This document shows, piece after piece, positions 1 through 14,345 of a DNA stretch of 64,000 nucleotides (the first letter of the stretch is position 1; each line of letters begins with the position of its first letter). Made by a program: the position numbers and the translations under genes. The stretch is from Liolophura sinensis (Eukaryota; Mollusca; Polyplacophora; Chitonida; Chitonidae): the NCBI RefSeq assembly GCF_032854445.1, contig NC_088300.1:1488001-1552000 (forward strand), written 5' to 3'. Under the pieces are notes generated by a model that was not told the origin of the DNA, did not search any database, and saw only the letters and a program-made list of their open reading frames with translations.

Positions 1-532
1 CATTGTTGTAATCAGGATAGGAGACTTTATTGTTATTTAGATCAGACAGGAATTCCTTTTTGAGAATAAACTCGCCGGAAACGACACAGTTTCCCAGCAA
101 ACGAGCACATGCAGTCTCAAAATCCACTCGGCTATCGTTTGAGTCAGTAAAAGAGAAGGTTTTGATCTTCCGGCTGATTTCCGCCATTTCTGTTATGACA
201 GGGCCTGTCAGAATGTTAGAGCCGACAGCAGACGTGAAGATGACCTCCCCGAATTTACCGTCATCTATGACGTGTTGTGGGTAGAAGGAAGTCCCACTTT
301 TGTCAGGAAACATGGTCCTGGCGGCGTGCCTGTCTTTGGCCGCCTGGTTCCCGGTGGGCACGTACACCTTCTCCACGTCATTCACGGACTGGATGCCCAG
401 GAGAAGCACTCCCAAGACACCGTTCACGACAATACTGCTGACGATGAACCACCAGGGGTGTGCCCCAACAAATCTTCCGTACTTTGAAAAGACATTCTCA
501 CAGGCTGTGGTGAATTTCTCTACGACTGACAT
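1..532 (-). CDS. Patched-domain protein, 5' exon (partial, copy A)
   Basis: Reading the minus strand from the ATG at 532-530 gives an open frame of about 177 codons to the window edge, so the gene continues to the left. The product starts MSVVEKFTTACENVFSKYG, then has a hydrophobic segment around residues 27-48 (WWFIVSSIVVNGVLGVLLLG) and a luminal part with motifs such as NDVEKVYVPTGNQAAKDR and FGEVIFTSAVGSNILTGPV. These are typical of patched-domain (PTCHD3-like, RND-type) membrane proteins before the sterol-sensing domain. From position 416 down to 1 it is almost identical to 38455-38873 on the plus strand; the first 39 or so codons and the 5' flank are not. This copy keeps its reading frame where the other copy has three indels. 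The family is known for multi-pass membrane transport or Hedgehog-related roles; the substrate here is unknown. Confidence 0.85.
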   Translation of the reverse strand, partial: MSVVEKFTTACENVFSKYGRFVGAHPWWFIVSSIVVNGVLGVLLLGIQSVNDVEKVYVPTGNQAAKDRHAARTMFPDKSGTSFYPQHVIDDGKFGEVIFTSAVGSNILTGPVITEMAEISRKIKTFSFTDSNDSRVDFETACARLLGNCVVSGEFILKKEFLSDLNNNKVSYPDYNN

Positions 533-3500
533 TGTTTCTTCGTTGAATGACCCTCTTTAGGATAAATTCATTGCTCGAATATTCAGGTCGTTATAACCCT
601 CGGGTCTGTAACACAACAGAGGGTTTCACCATAAATCGATATCCGGAGGAAAAAAGACCTGCGCTGTACGGTGTATCAGGTGTTACACACGCCTTGTCAT
701 GATACACATGTACTGGCCGCCGCCAGATTGTTGCCGGGCAGCAAAGCCAAGGACACATAAAACTATGAAGTCGCGTTTAGAAAGTGCATGGAAGGTTGTG
801 CTAAGCTATTGTGCTATTTCTGTATAGTGTATATCACACAATGGCAACGCATCGCTACTAAAACAGCCACATATTACGAAAAACCATGTTGTCTTCTCCA
901 AGATTCAGAACCAAGGTTAAAGACAGGGAATAATGAAGATTTTTGTGAAGAAATATATGCAATGGAACAGGGACTAGGCAGTTAAATTTAGACAAAAATT
1001 TAATTCTGGCAATTAATTCTGTGAAGTATCGCACTGGGGAGCAAAACAGCCGAGAAACTAGACACATAATTTGGAAAAGAATAGTAGAACCTTGTATCAA
1101 TAAAAGGGTCCATAAAATGTGATTTAAATGAAGGAAATGTTTATCTAAAATACTGATTTATATTTAAAGCAAAATCAACGGTCACCGGGCAGTTTCCTGG
1201 CCAGAAAATCATCACCGTAATTTCCACGTGTAACCACAAGAGTGTGAAACCCATAACAGACAAATGTTGGACCCTTTGATGAACATGATATAAACTGAGT
1301 ACAGGATATCATAAACAACAGGGCAAGCTTTATTCCAGGCTAATTTTTATAGAGGTCACTGCGCTCAGGATTTTCTTCTCCTGCACTGAGACTCGAAACA
1401 TACCTGAGAAAGATCCAGCCTTTTACAGGGAGCAGCAATGAGGACGCATTCCTTCCGTAGAGCCCGCCTTCTGTACCGGCACGTCAGACGAGGCCAAAAA
1501 CTGGTAAGAGGAAGAAAATTATAACATAATGGGTTTACTGTCAGGACGATGTATTCTTTGTGGTATCAGCCAGCTTAACAGCAGGCGTTCCGAACCGCCT
1601 CCGTATAACCCAGGGAATCACCCCACAAGATCTGCACCATATGTAACGATGTTCACACGCGCATTAAAGCTTCCCTAGCATTAATGGACGTCAACTGTGT
1701 GGTCTCTGTAATTAACTAACCCGTTGTGAGGTTTGCCGAACCTAAAGGGTCAATAGGTATCACAAAGACAACCATGTCGAGATGGGGGGCGAAACAGGGT
1801 AGACACTGTAAACGAATGTGTTGTTCGAAATGAGAGTTACCCCACACCACAACTATCACTTATTAACAAAAAAAAATCATGGGTTGCAGGTGACCGACCC
1901 TGACTTGCCTCCCGGTGCAGATATCGTACAGTGGGTACGGTCGCATAATCACTACACCACAGCCTAAACTCATGCTTACCTGATATTTATTTCGGCAATA
2001 TCGTTGTATACAAATGTAGATGTAACCAGTAAGTAAAGTTTAGCAGGCAAGAGATGTTTTGCACAAAGATGGCCAATGCTCTCACAAAAGTCCAGGACAC
2101 GATTTCAAAAATTTAATATTGAGATATAAGCTCAAAATAGTCTGGAATTGACGAAATAAGCTCTACAACCATTTTCAAACGCTTGTCTCATGTGTAACGT
2201 TAAGAAACTATCCTTTTTTCCTGCTAATGTAAACATTGACATATAGATGATGTTAGAATAAGACAAAGCCCATGAAAGAGAATGATTTGTTTTCGTGTCG
2301 AATTGATGAAACTGCTATTTGCCAAATTAACGGCTTAGCACCTGAAGCCCTTAGAAGCCGTAACCAATTTGTATGCGATCTCCGTACTCACAAACTACAG
2401 CAAAGGCTGTAAGCCTTTTAGGTGGAATAACGGGCTCTTGGAAAGAGCACGTGCACTGGCCACCTCGGGGACCCTGGAAAGAAATAGTTTCTTAGTGGCA
2501 AGGGCGATGGGTAAAGGGGCTGTCACTGGGAGTTGAAGAGTTAAACGGAGTACAAACTGACATCATAGCGGATGTGGTCAGGCTTGCCAGCCTTAGGTCC
2601 GACATGATCTGACAGGCAAAATATTGCCACCTTCAAATAATAAAGGTCAAGGGATCGCTTGCACAAAGGCGATCGGAGGCCTTACTATTTAATCGTAGGT
2701 ACCATGGTGACACATGTTAAAAACATATGTTGCCATCGTAGTTACAGTCAGCAACAAACTACGATTGTTTAGTGGAAGACACCCAAGCAGTCTATGTTTA
2801 ATTCCTCCATTTTCACATTTGTGTATTTAGGTTGTAGCCCGAACAACCTGTAAGATTGCCGTTTGTTCTGACAACGCTCGCCTGTCATGTAATCTTATAG
2901 CCCGGTGTGTACTCACATCAACAAAAGTCGACAAATATGTCAGCTATCAACTGAATGACACTGCACACGATCTTGTATTTCATGATAGAATTTGTATCGC
3001 TTGCTCGAATTGAAGAAAAGTGTCAAACGCACAGCTGTGATCCAAATTCAAATACATTCCTTACTTGTATTTGAATGGATGCCTTGTCTCAAACGTTGAA
3101 CTTTTCAAAAAGTAAGCTAAGCGAGAGTCATGCCTTCTTCTCAGCTTCTGTCTACGGTTGACCTATCATCGTTAGGTTTGACAGGTTGTGACCTTATGCC
3201 CATATAAGGAACAGAAGCCCAAATTACCTAACTACCATGCGCACAACGAATGGCCCGCCTACGTAAACGCCTGAACTCGACTGCAAGCAATGGCGAACAC
3301 GTTCGTGGCGGAAGAGATGGAGTAATCAAGTTCGGTTTTGTTCAGCCAGCATACCGCAAAGGCACGCTAACGGGTACAAAAACGTTCCCTACTGTTTAGC
3401 CTCTAGATAAGAATTATACTACGATATATGCGTAAAACAAATACCATATCTTTCTTTTTTAGCAGTTACACATATGAGCCGACGATTTCTTCGTGCGTTA

Positions 3501-6500
3501 AATCGCTATTTTAACTATGGAACTTCTCTACCATGACAGAGAAATCGTCCCAGACAAGATTCTCGGCCCGTTGTATTTACCAACGAAGATCTAGGAGAGT
3601 CTTATACCATACCCGCGGGTGACCCGAGTACTTTCTTAAAGTAAACGTACACCTAAATTCTGCACACATGTTTATAGTTGTTTTTGTCTGCCTACACACT
3701 CCTGTTTCATGTTCATGACGTGACCTAAAACTTTAAAACTTATACCATTTTTATTACTGATGAAACTTTCACTTGCCTTCCCATTGCTGTCTTCTCCAAT
3801 GATGCCTCCTTGCTCACATACGTGTGCGCCCACAACTGGGTGGCTGTTTTACAAACAACACATAAGGAAGGAGTTCTTTCACACAGAAAAAGCTCCATTC
3901 AGCACGTCTTCACTGGGCGTATGATCTGACTCTGAACAAACTGGTAGACATATAAAGTGTTGAGAGACGCGAATAGGGAAGTTCATGAGATAAGGCCGTT
4001 CTGTTTGGCATTTCTCCAATCTTATGATGTATGAGTCAGTTTTGTTCAGTGTTTTATTACACGCCGTAAATCGTTATTGCTGGCTTTGAATGCGCTCCTG
4101 TTATACTGGTAAGTGCCACAGCATTTTCGAGCAATATCCCAGAGTTTTCCACCTATAAGCTGTCCAACAACATCGTTTTTTTTAAATCTCCACACAGTTT
4201 ATACGATGTTGTGCTATAGCGTTCCATGATAGAAAGGAGCATTCAGTAACTGCAAAGTTGCAAAGATTTTTGATAAACATCAAGACCTTTTGTCCTAATC
4301 AAAATGACAAGAACTTACTCTCTCTTTACGAAAGGCATTTTGAGATTTCAGGTTACATTATCTGTTTATTTATTTACATGAGCAAATGCTGACTGATTGA
4401 CAAAACCTTGGTATCAAAACACATGTACCGTATGCCTGTAGTGTAACACAACCACGGAAATGCTGGAGAATAACTGAAGAGATGATCTCCAAAACTAACA
4501 TGGTGTTTTCATGTCTAATCTTCCCAGATTGCCACAAGTATTTCCTAATAGAACAAGTTCTTCCGTCAAGCTGTAATAATTTAAAGACTGATACACTCAA
4601 AAATATAATGAGTTTATTTTGAGAGAAAGCTTATTGTGTGAGTGAAGCCAGAAATAATGTGTTATTATAACATAGTACTGTGTCACATTCAACATAATAT
4701 CCTGTTAGTCTAACACAATCTTTATGTTTGATTAATAGGATATGCACTTGCGCTATATTTAACAGAATTATCTGCTGCATTGCTAAAATACATTCCAGCG
4801 TCAAACAGACAACACATTTTCTGATTATTTTTTATTGTTATTTATTACAACATATTTAACAGATTATTTCTTTACAATAGCGTTTTCCCGTAGTACTTGT
4901 TCATTTGTAAGTTTCACTTACATATATAAACAGGCATATTAAGAAATTCTTCCTCTATTTATCGAAAATAACAAGGATTGGAGAATAGAAGCTAACATAT
5001 ATTATCGTCCTTGCTAAATAATTGTTTGGGAAAATATTCACCATAGTAGTTCAGCAGTTTGTATTTAAACTCCATCGACATGGTGGGGTAAAGATGTAAG
5101 GTGTTGACAAGTTTGTAGAAGACTGCAGACTGTTGCAGATTTTCGTTACAATCCAATTTCTGTTTCGATAGAAAGTCCAAGACAATACCATTTTGTAAGT
5201 GCATTTATCATATAGTAATCAAAAGTAAACATCTATTGCTCAACTTGATCCCAACATTCCACACAGGTCTTTTCACATCCGAACCATCTGTTAAACAAGG
5301 AAGCCTCCTTTAAACGTTAAAGTCACATTGGTTGAATTTTTACTTTAGCTGTTCATGTTTGGTAAGTCTTAAATATTTCATATCAAATAAAAAGATACCA
5401 AAATGATTTAAGGAACTAAAACCTTCCATTATCGGACTTTGAAGTTTAAACTTCAACTTTGGGAATTGCAATCCTTAGAAAATCTAAGAATATTTTGTTC
5501 ATTTATGTCCAGCTATTACAATTATATTGACTTAAACTCTTTAATATAATTCATAAAGCTTCGTCTACATGATTCGATAAATAGCTGCAATCCTCGGCAT
5601 ACACGAAAAGAAACAAACTCAAATTTTCAGTGTCTGTGCAAACTGCTTTTTTATGTCCCCCACACATATGACGTCCTAGGCATTTATTGCGGTCTGCTGT
5701 GCAGTTAAAAGTAAGGTTTTTACGTGGGGTGCGCACGGTAAATGAGTTTAAACACTGGTACACTATCACGCTATGAGATCGCAAATCCAAGATGGCGGGC
5801 TCCTCGAAAATGGCGTTTTAATGTAGGGGTTTGTGTTTTTGTGATTTTTCCGAAAAACGGAGGTGTTGACTATTGGCAGCAGTGTGTAGACATTCATATT
5901 CGGGGATTGTTTCAAGATTTGTTTTCACTGCTGCTGGAGTTGAGAACTTGTCTGAACAGAGCAGTGTCGCCACAAAAAAGCATGCTGACAATTGTATGAC
6001 TCTATGTTGTTGATACAGCTGCACTATTATTTTGCAGAAGTTACCCCTTATATTTATCCTCATAACCAACAAATGTTTAGAGCTTAGAGACCCGGGTTAA
6101 ACAATGACAAATTGACAAAAGTTGTAGGGCTACCTAACTACTAAGCGCTCTGTAACGACTTTCTAGATTTGAACATAGTTGCACAGAGACTGAAGATAGC
6201 TAAACCAGCCTCTCCCACTGACGATATGACAATAGGGTGACTTATTTCCTCACAAACAGGGTGTAGTTCGGTCAGTTCAATAAACCATTGAACAAACAAT
6301 ATAAAACTGGTTTACAATATCCATAAATTGAGCGTCTTGAGTTTTTCTACGAAATTCCCTTTGAGTGTGCCAGTGGTTATTACCTCGATCGCCGCTAGTA
6401 CCTTTAATATCCTGCTTGTCAGGCCACGGTGACTGGCGTTGGGTTTTTTCTGATAATCACACACAGCACCACCGTCACAAAGTAGTCTCGGAGGGCAGTC

Positions 6501-9500
6501 AGCGCTTTAGCCATGATAGTTTTACCCGTTCACCAGCCAGTCTGCATGCTTTCATTTCCGGCTATAACAGCTGTCTCACCCTACATGTCCCCGTACAAGC
6601 TGAACGGCTTACGAGCAATACGTTTATATCCTGTAACACGTTTAACAAAGCCATGGAACTTGGGCCAGGCGTAAGATGCAACTACTTCGTAGAACGGGTT
6701 CATCGGCCTCCGTCCCAGAGTGCGTTTACAACCTAATCTTTACAGAGTTAGGAATGTCAATCTTTCAACCTCTTATTCCTGCATAAAGTATAACACAAAC
6801 TATATAAATTCAATTATCAACTTCGAAAAACAGCGAACAAACCTTTTCATTGCGGAGAAAACCTTGCACCGTTTATGTCTGTATTTATCGTTTTTTCGTC
6901 TTTCGCTTCTGTGTCTGCGTTAGTTCATTTTGGTATACGCTTTCTTTCAAAATTTATAACCTATCCCACATGTCCTTATTTAGTTTTAGTACTCAGAAAA
7001 TGTAAGAAAGAGCAAATAATTAAAAGTATATACAAAAAATTAACGCGGGCAGGGAAACAAAATAGACAAAATGGATGAATACAGTCATAAACAAAGGGTT
7101 TTTTTTTCTCGGTGTATATATGTACGTAAGTATGCGTGTATTTTTATATGTATACTGTGTACATTTGTATGTATACTGTTTACGTTTGTATATATACTGT
7201 GTACTTTTGTGTTTTATCCTCAGCTGTTCATCAGATCTACATGTGCTTAATATTTGCTGACGGATACTTCAGCGGGTATTGTACTTGTTTCAGCAAATGT
7301 GATGAATACATGTAACATATAAATTGTGGGTGATTCACAAATATCTTCGTACTGAGGTTTTGAAATATCTGCCCTAAAGATTTAAAGTTCCCATTGTGTT
7401 AAGGCAGTATATATTTAACTGACGTGTTGCACACCCGTTTAAGTAAAAGCAATTGTTTCATATAACATAGAAAATAAAGCAAAATGGTTTAATGACTTTC
7501 TTCATGTTCTCCGTTTGAAGTGCATGAGACGTGTATGATCGGCTTCCCGGAGAAGCCGTTACTGTGCGCATCGACTGTGCTTCATAGCATTCATATGAAG
7601 GATCGCTATTTGGACAGGAAAATGAAAATCTTTGTACCCATGGTCACATGATAAAATTTACTTATATTGACCGAGGGACATTATCGATTTATGCACCTCT
7701 CCTTTCTTTGCTACATGTACAAGCTTTGACGTACATCCGACTTAAGAAATGAATTAAAACAGTCACGTCTCAATCGTTGTCTCATTTTTATCAATGCTAT
7801 TACTTCAAGCAGAGCAGTAACAACAGTGTGACAGTTGGCAAAGTAGGGTGAAAAATTACCTGTGAAATCAGGTCTCTTGTCAGTATATCTCATTCAGACT
7901 TTTATTCCAATTGTTATTCCGACGAATGTCAGAAGAGCAGAACTTGTATACATATGTTTCTTCCCTATTATTGTCATCATAATCTGTTTGTAGAAGGTTC
8001 ACAGAACGAGTTTTCTGCTTTCTAACTAAATATTACTGACTTTGGGCTTACATGTATGCATGCTGGAATAGACATGATTCCTGCGTCATGAAACAGGTCT
8101 TGTTCAGTGCGATTAACTTCACATATTAGGCTTTAGAATTCCAAAGTGTGAGTGTAAGGCACGTCAGTGAGTCCATCATAGCTCAAGACGCACATTGAGG
8201 GAACGTGACAACGAACTCTAAAACAAAAATCATAGCTTTTCAAGGGTAATTACGAAGCTATGACAAACACATGGGATAGATTTTTATTTGCAATATACTT
8301 TATATCTCTTAATAAAGCTTCTGTTCTATGTATATTCTCCACGTAGGGTCGAAATGTTTTGGAAATGACGTCATCGTAGGACTTACTGAACTAGCTTAGG
8401 GTCCACAACTGGACCCTAGCCACACAGATATATTCTAATAACCGTCATCACAAATGATGTCTACTAACTTCCAGGTTGACAGATTGGGCCATACGTGTAC
8501 AACACTAGTAGTGTAAAGCAATTTGTACAATCTGAATTTTCAAATTTTCCCTGATCTTTCTACCATATCTACCGCACCTTTGCTCTGAACTTTGTTTATG
8601 TCATACATACGACTGCGGCCAGTATTATGGAGGAAGAAAGCCTGAAACCCACGACCGGAGCAATCGGAGCTGCAGCCAGCATGAGCTGTAGTTGAACTCG
8701 GAGCGATTGCATTGGTGAAAGGGTCGTGAATAATTGTGCTGCGCGGGCACTCTTTACTTAACGTGAAAAGAGAGATTGGCTGATCGGCCTAGCACTTAAT
8801 GAATGTTGTTCTCCAAACTTCACACAGAGTTAGTGGTACTTTCTACGAGACGCCTATGTCCCGACAATGTGGACAGACTTATTGGTCTATGTCCTCATAA
8901 TAAATTAACAAAATATTTGACAAAATTCAGAAAGAGGACTGACTTTGTCATAAATAATAATGAAAGAAACTTGCAACTTTAACGTTCAAATTTCATAACG
9001 GAATTATAAAAACATGTAACATAGACCCCATGTTTCTTTAAAATACAATAATTTGTTTAACATCGGTCAAAATCTGAAGACCCAAAGCTCAATTTGCTGG
9101 TTCTAGGGCTATATAGATTACCAAAAGCTTGACGTGCAGCATGAATTTGTAATAGCAGTCAACGATTAAATTTAGTCAAACACACAGGCGGTCCACAAAA
9201 AGAAACACAACAACAAATCGATTATCTCCTGGATAGCACAACAAAACATTCCATGTTAACTTTATCCTTGTTTTGTGTGTAGCCATTGTTTTGTAAGAAA
9301 ATTGATATTGTACCTGCGTCATATGTTCGCTGGGCCATTTAGTGGTGTCAAATCTCTTGTCAGTAAAAATTATTACGGTTTGAAAACCGTAGTCCCCCTT
9401 CTAACAATTTCGTCACACAGCTAAGCATAAAGATGTGTATCAAGTTGGGAAGTTGGTCAGTAACTTTCCAAGGTGAATGTTTACTTCGGGTACACTGGTT

Positions 9501-12500
9501 TCCGCATCTTATAAACCAGAATGCCGTCATTGGAGTGAAAAATTCTTGAGCACGTCGTTTGACCGCAATCACTCACTCATTTAACTAATCAGTCATTCAG
9601 TCAATTGTAATATATGTAACAAACTTTAAGCGCTGGGTTTTTATTATTTTAGAACCCCCTTATTTTGAGACACATTATAAAAGCTGAGGATGGTGTCCAT
9701 CCATTTGTCTCATATAAGTATATGAATGGTATAATGCAGCATTACAGAAGGACAAAAACTGATTACGTGAACACGTAATAGATAACCTGTAACTTGGCCG
9801 TTTTCTACACCATAAATTAGCATTTCATCATACAAATCCGCCTTTTTTGCCTTTATCCGGGGTCAAACAACTTCCTGGAGAAAAATTCGCTTACGCAAAA
9901 CACTGATCTTTGTACATACGTACAGTAATCAGGATTCGCGACTTTAAATGAAAGAAAACCAAAAGAAAGTAAGCGTCAGTAGAATGGCCAATAAAAACCA
10001 TATCCAACACTGGCTTATTGTTTCAGATTTTTTTTTTTTTGCTTTGTTTTCGGCTGCTGGATTTGAGTAGTCTCGTACACCAAACATTAAATATTTGAGA
10101 CAAAGGCAAAAACAACTGTAAATTGGGCAAAGGACACACTAAGTCATACTTTTGATTGCATAATCTCTCGAAAAGTTATTATTGGATGTATTTAAATAGT
10201 CTTACTACAGACACCTACTTTTTCTTTATTTTTTCTCTTCAGCTGAATGGCTACTGCATTCAGAACTACTACTGCATTCAAAAAACAATGTTGGGCATCA
10301 CATTTTTAACACATTGAGTAGCTTACTCAAATAGCTTGATATTTTGATAACAAAACATCCTAAATTCCTCCATAGTAAATATAGTTTTTATTTTTTATTC
10401 ATATTAAAATATAAATAAAAATAGAGATTTTTAGCATATATACACTGTAACGTTTAAGGTCCACTATAATAAGGGACGGATTAACACCAAATTATTATTC
10501 GAAAAAAGTTACATGAATTACTTGCATACTGAGATTCATTTAAATTTGATGATCTGTTTTGTGGTGAAGTCACACAGCTGTCAAAGTCCAAAACATTTTA
10601 AAACTAATTTTTTTTTAGTTTCAAACTGAGTAAACGGTTTAAAACTCAAACATCATCTGTTAGTCTTCGTGGTGTAAGCATGCACATTGTACAATGTTTT
10701 AACTCAACGTGAATTCCCATTAACAAAGAGCGATAACTGACCCAGGGAAAGGGACTAAAAGCTTTTCAGTAGGCTACCACACCACTTACCAAGCTTGAGC
10801 AGAAAACTGTGTGATTTGTATTGAAAACAAATAAAAGCGGACAGAAAGACGTGAATTCTGCACAAATTCGCGGGGCATTAAGTAAAAAAAATAGTTGATT
10901 TTATAAAAATTCAGTTGATGGTATTTAAGATTAAATTTTTGGGGAAAAAATAAAGAGCATTAAATTATCAGTGAAAACAAATAAATCGCACTAAAACACA
11001 GTTGAATGATCTGTTTTCAACACTGGCAATTTTAAGAGTAGGTTTATTTATATTTGCACACATTTAAAATGACTGAACGGGTTTGCGTTGACATGGTAAG
11101 TTATCCTTTCTCTTCATGATGACCACCATTTAGTAAATGTAATTGTGACAAGCTATCAGGGTAGGAAAATGCAGAACTCAAAACCAGAAATATGAATCCA
11201 GAAAACGCCATGGCTAGGAGTATTAGGGGATGCTAAAATATTGGAAAGTACTTTTGTTTCCACCAATGTACTATGTAATCTATGTACATATGCGAGCTCG
11301 TGGGTCACTTATATATCAATCCTAATTGTGACCTTAACGTCTTCCAAAGTTACATACAACAATCAAGGTGAGTAGATGTACCACTTGCACTTTAAATGTA
11401 ACGTCATTGTTAAGGTAGTGTAAGAATTTATTCAGGTGTAAGAAAATGCTGCTTTTGAGATGTTCGGCAGAGACGCCATACCGCCAAGTTGCAGGCTGAT
11501 GAATGTAACGAACGGTTTGGATAGGTAAATGTGAAAGCGAAGCTATATGAACAGGGTCATTGGATCTCAGGTGCACATTTAGCAAACATCGTGATATTTG
11601 GAGAGGAAATGAAATAGCAGTGGGGAGCTGTTTTCACGAAACAGTTAAACAGGATTAAGTGAAAAGGAATTATTTTCAAGTATGCGAGAGTCAAATAGAC
11701 AGAACACACCTCTAGTGTCTGTTCCATCTGAAAATTAAATTTAAAAAAAATGTAAAATGCATAAATCGTTCACACATCAAAAAATTAAAAACGTTGTTGA
11801 AAATAATTGCCTCAGTTGTGATTTGCAGGCGCTTTGAACACTACACATTCTATCTACAAACAATGACGGTGTAAAGAACATCTCCGATGTATTGCGTCAA
11901 CTAAGACTTAAACGTTTTAGAGTGAGTTGTGTTTACAAGGCGTAATTTGCTTTGAAAGCCCATGCAGTTTTCACAATCAGAAAACCATAACAAGGACAAT
12001 AATTCAGGAATTGCAACTGAAAGCAATTAAAAGGTATTTCAGCTAATTACCATACCATCTACCAAGTTTCAGCACGAAGGGGTACTGAAATTTCTGTTGA
12101 AGCGAAAATACAGACGAAAGATGCGGAAGATCTGAACGATACATCTCTGCCTATTGACACGCATTTATACTTTGACAAACTTTTTATGGGTTTTAGTAAA
12201 AATCAACTGGTTTTCTTTTTAAAATATCTGTGTGGTATTTAAAACTTATTTACTGGAAAGAAACCAGTCGATTATCAGTGGAACAACTCAATTTCATTAA
12301 AGGAGAATTAATTGAGTTTACGATACTTGCGAGTGATTTAAAATTAATGTAATTATACATTTAAAACCGGTGTGTCAATTACACGATTCAGAAAAATGAG
12401 TATTTAATTGTGTTCATGCTGAATGACAACCATTCAGGAAAGGCAATTGTAATTAATGCAAGGTATCGTTATCACGGTAGAAAAATACAAAACGCAAGAC

Positions 12501-13900
12501 CAGATCGTAAAACCACAAACTGTGATTGATATGAGTATAGGGGACAGCTTAATGACTGGACACTTAATATCTACCAAAATGCTTCAGTATTTCACATAGA
12601 TTTTCTCGCCGTGAGTATCACAGCAATGGGCCTACCCCCTGTACGTTATGTTGACTTATAGATTGTGTGAGAAGAGTTCTTGGTCACAGATGACTGGATA
12701 AACACAGTAGATTCTGACATCTTGATCTCTGCCCTTAACAGAAATAATCGATCCAAAAGCACCCTTATGCCAGCAGAAAGTTAGCTGGCGTGTCTGACTT
12801 CAAGCTTTTATGAGAAAATCTACTGGGGAAAACCAAATGAAGTGCATGGGCCATTTTAGAGAGAGATCGACGTTCTGTTTACAGATGAAGTGGAAACAGG
12901 AATATTGGAAATGAGCAGAAATAAAGAGTACCAATGTTTATCATAGGATTAAAATAGTATATGCGTGCAGTTTGAAATTATAACTGTAGAAAATACAAAC
13001 AACGACTTACCACGCTCACTGAAGCTGACATGGATACACACATGGCCACACCACTACGTGTGCAGTATCTACAAAATCTCTCCAAAAACAAAACAAAAAA
13101 CCAGATATTTATATGTGAAACTTTCCAATCACGTAGGTATGGACACGGAATGCAATACACATGCTTACAACAACACAAAGCTTCAGAAATAATATATTTA
13201 GTTTCAATTGAGTGGCACTTTGCTCACCGCACCGCATTGCTATATATACGAATCGTCCAGATAAAGGAATGTGAGAGATAAAAATATTTTTTTTCTAAAT
13301 TTGGAAAGTGCAGCGCGGTTTATGTATTTTGCACCCAGTCCGAACGTATGCGCCAGTTACTTCCATAATTGTCTTTCCAGTCTAGAGACGAAAAATGAGG
13401 TGAGATGAGGTAACACTTATGTCAGGATAAAAAAACAACACTGTCGTGAAGTAGCAGTGGAGGGCCGAAAAAAAAGTTCGACAGGATAAATGAATTAATG
13501 GTCAAATTCCAAAACTTCTTGATTCATGCACTGTTTATTCAGTTTTTAGTCAAAACTACACAGAGTCAGTTAAAGCTAAACCAGATTAGAGCCGCAAAGC
13601 AACAAAGGAAAAGGGCAGTTAGAAATTATTAAGAATTATTAACACAGAACTAATCATATGTGGGACATTTTACGTCATTGGTGACTATATACACGTATCA
13701 CGAATCTCTACCTTGTACGGTCGCAGAAGACCTTCAGTTTCCAATTATGCAAGGATGATGGCTATTCTAAGCATTACACCCTGAAGCCTTTAATGGAATA
13801 CGTTCCGCACATTAGTTGTCGCAGAAATGCCATGTGACGTTAATTAAAATCAATGTCACATGTGGTCTAACGAAAGCCTAAAAATAAAAATGATTAAAAT
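533..13900. other. Long gene-free region
   Basis: AT-rich sequence with only short random open frames (the longest, 6365-6736, has 123 codons and no recognisable motif). I see no exon of a known family. It contains a degenerate SINE copy at 8612-8757, a simple T/G/A-rich stretch at about 7100-7230, and a short element near 7800-7890 related to those at 52.63 and 53.41 kb. It presumably includes the 5' flank of the minus-strand patched gene. Confidence 0.6.
8612..8757 (-). mobile_element. Degenerate SINE fragment
   Basis: The stretch shares blocks such as GCCAGCATGAGCTG, TTGAACTC and GCATTGGTGA, in the same order, with the better preserved SINE at 49866-50126. It has an internal deletion and no clear tRNA-like end. 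Orientation is set by the 49.9-kb copy. Confidence 0.6.
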
Positions 13901-13904
13901 TGAT

Positions 13905-14090
13905 TAAAAATACATGTATGTATGTATGTATGTATGTATGTATGTATGTATGTATGTATGTATGTATGTATGAATGTATGCGTGCGTGCGTGCGCGTGTG
14001 TGTGTATCAGTGTGTGTGCGTATGTGTATGTATGTATCAGTGTAAGTGCTTGCGTGTGTGTGTGTATGTAAAACATGTATGTACATGTTA
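13905..14090. repeat. (TATG)n microsatellite with TG-rich tail
   Basis: An almost perfect TATG run from about 13911 to 13975 decays into GCGTGCGTG and GTGTGTG variants. The short open frames on both strands here (YVCMYVCM-type peptides) are artefacts of the repeat. It lies directly next to the dispersed element at 14125-14345. Confidence 0.9.
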
Positions 14091-14124
14091 GCTTTGGTTT
14101 ATACGTGGAAGTTACCAATTTTCA

Positions 14125-14345
14125 CATCACATATACTATGTCTGCCTGTGGCAGGGCGAGTCAATGCCGCCAAAGCGCCGCCCAATCTGAACTATCATAC
14201 CGAAGACACCAGGCATGACATCCACCCAGTCACATTATACTGACAGTTGGCCAAGCCAGGAGCTACAAGCACCATTTTAAAAGTCTTTGATATGACCCGA
14301 CCCCGGATCGATCCCAGGTTTCTCGAATTGGGTCTCCAAACGCTT
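14125..14345 (+). mobile_element. Dispersed element next to microsatellite, copy 1
   Basis: It shares a block with 25345-25510: a GGGCGAGT..ATGCC segment, CATACCGAAGACACCAG, and CCCAGTCACATTATACTGAC. Both copies follow a (TATG)n run. I see no coding capacity. The arrangement resembles microsatellite-bearing non-autonomous elements known from bivalves, but I cannot assign a family. Confidence 0.6.

Noticed and set aside
1880..1980. A tRNA-like or SINE fragment
   Set aside because: A few tRNA-like phrases occur, but no A/B box pair and no match to the other copies.
6365..6736. 123-codon open frame
   Set aside because: No recognisable domain, repeats or splice context; length is compatible with chance.
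13894..14118. HTHTYIHTYIHT-type peptides
   Set aside because: Translation of the TATG/TG microsatellite.
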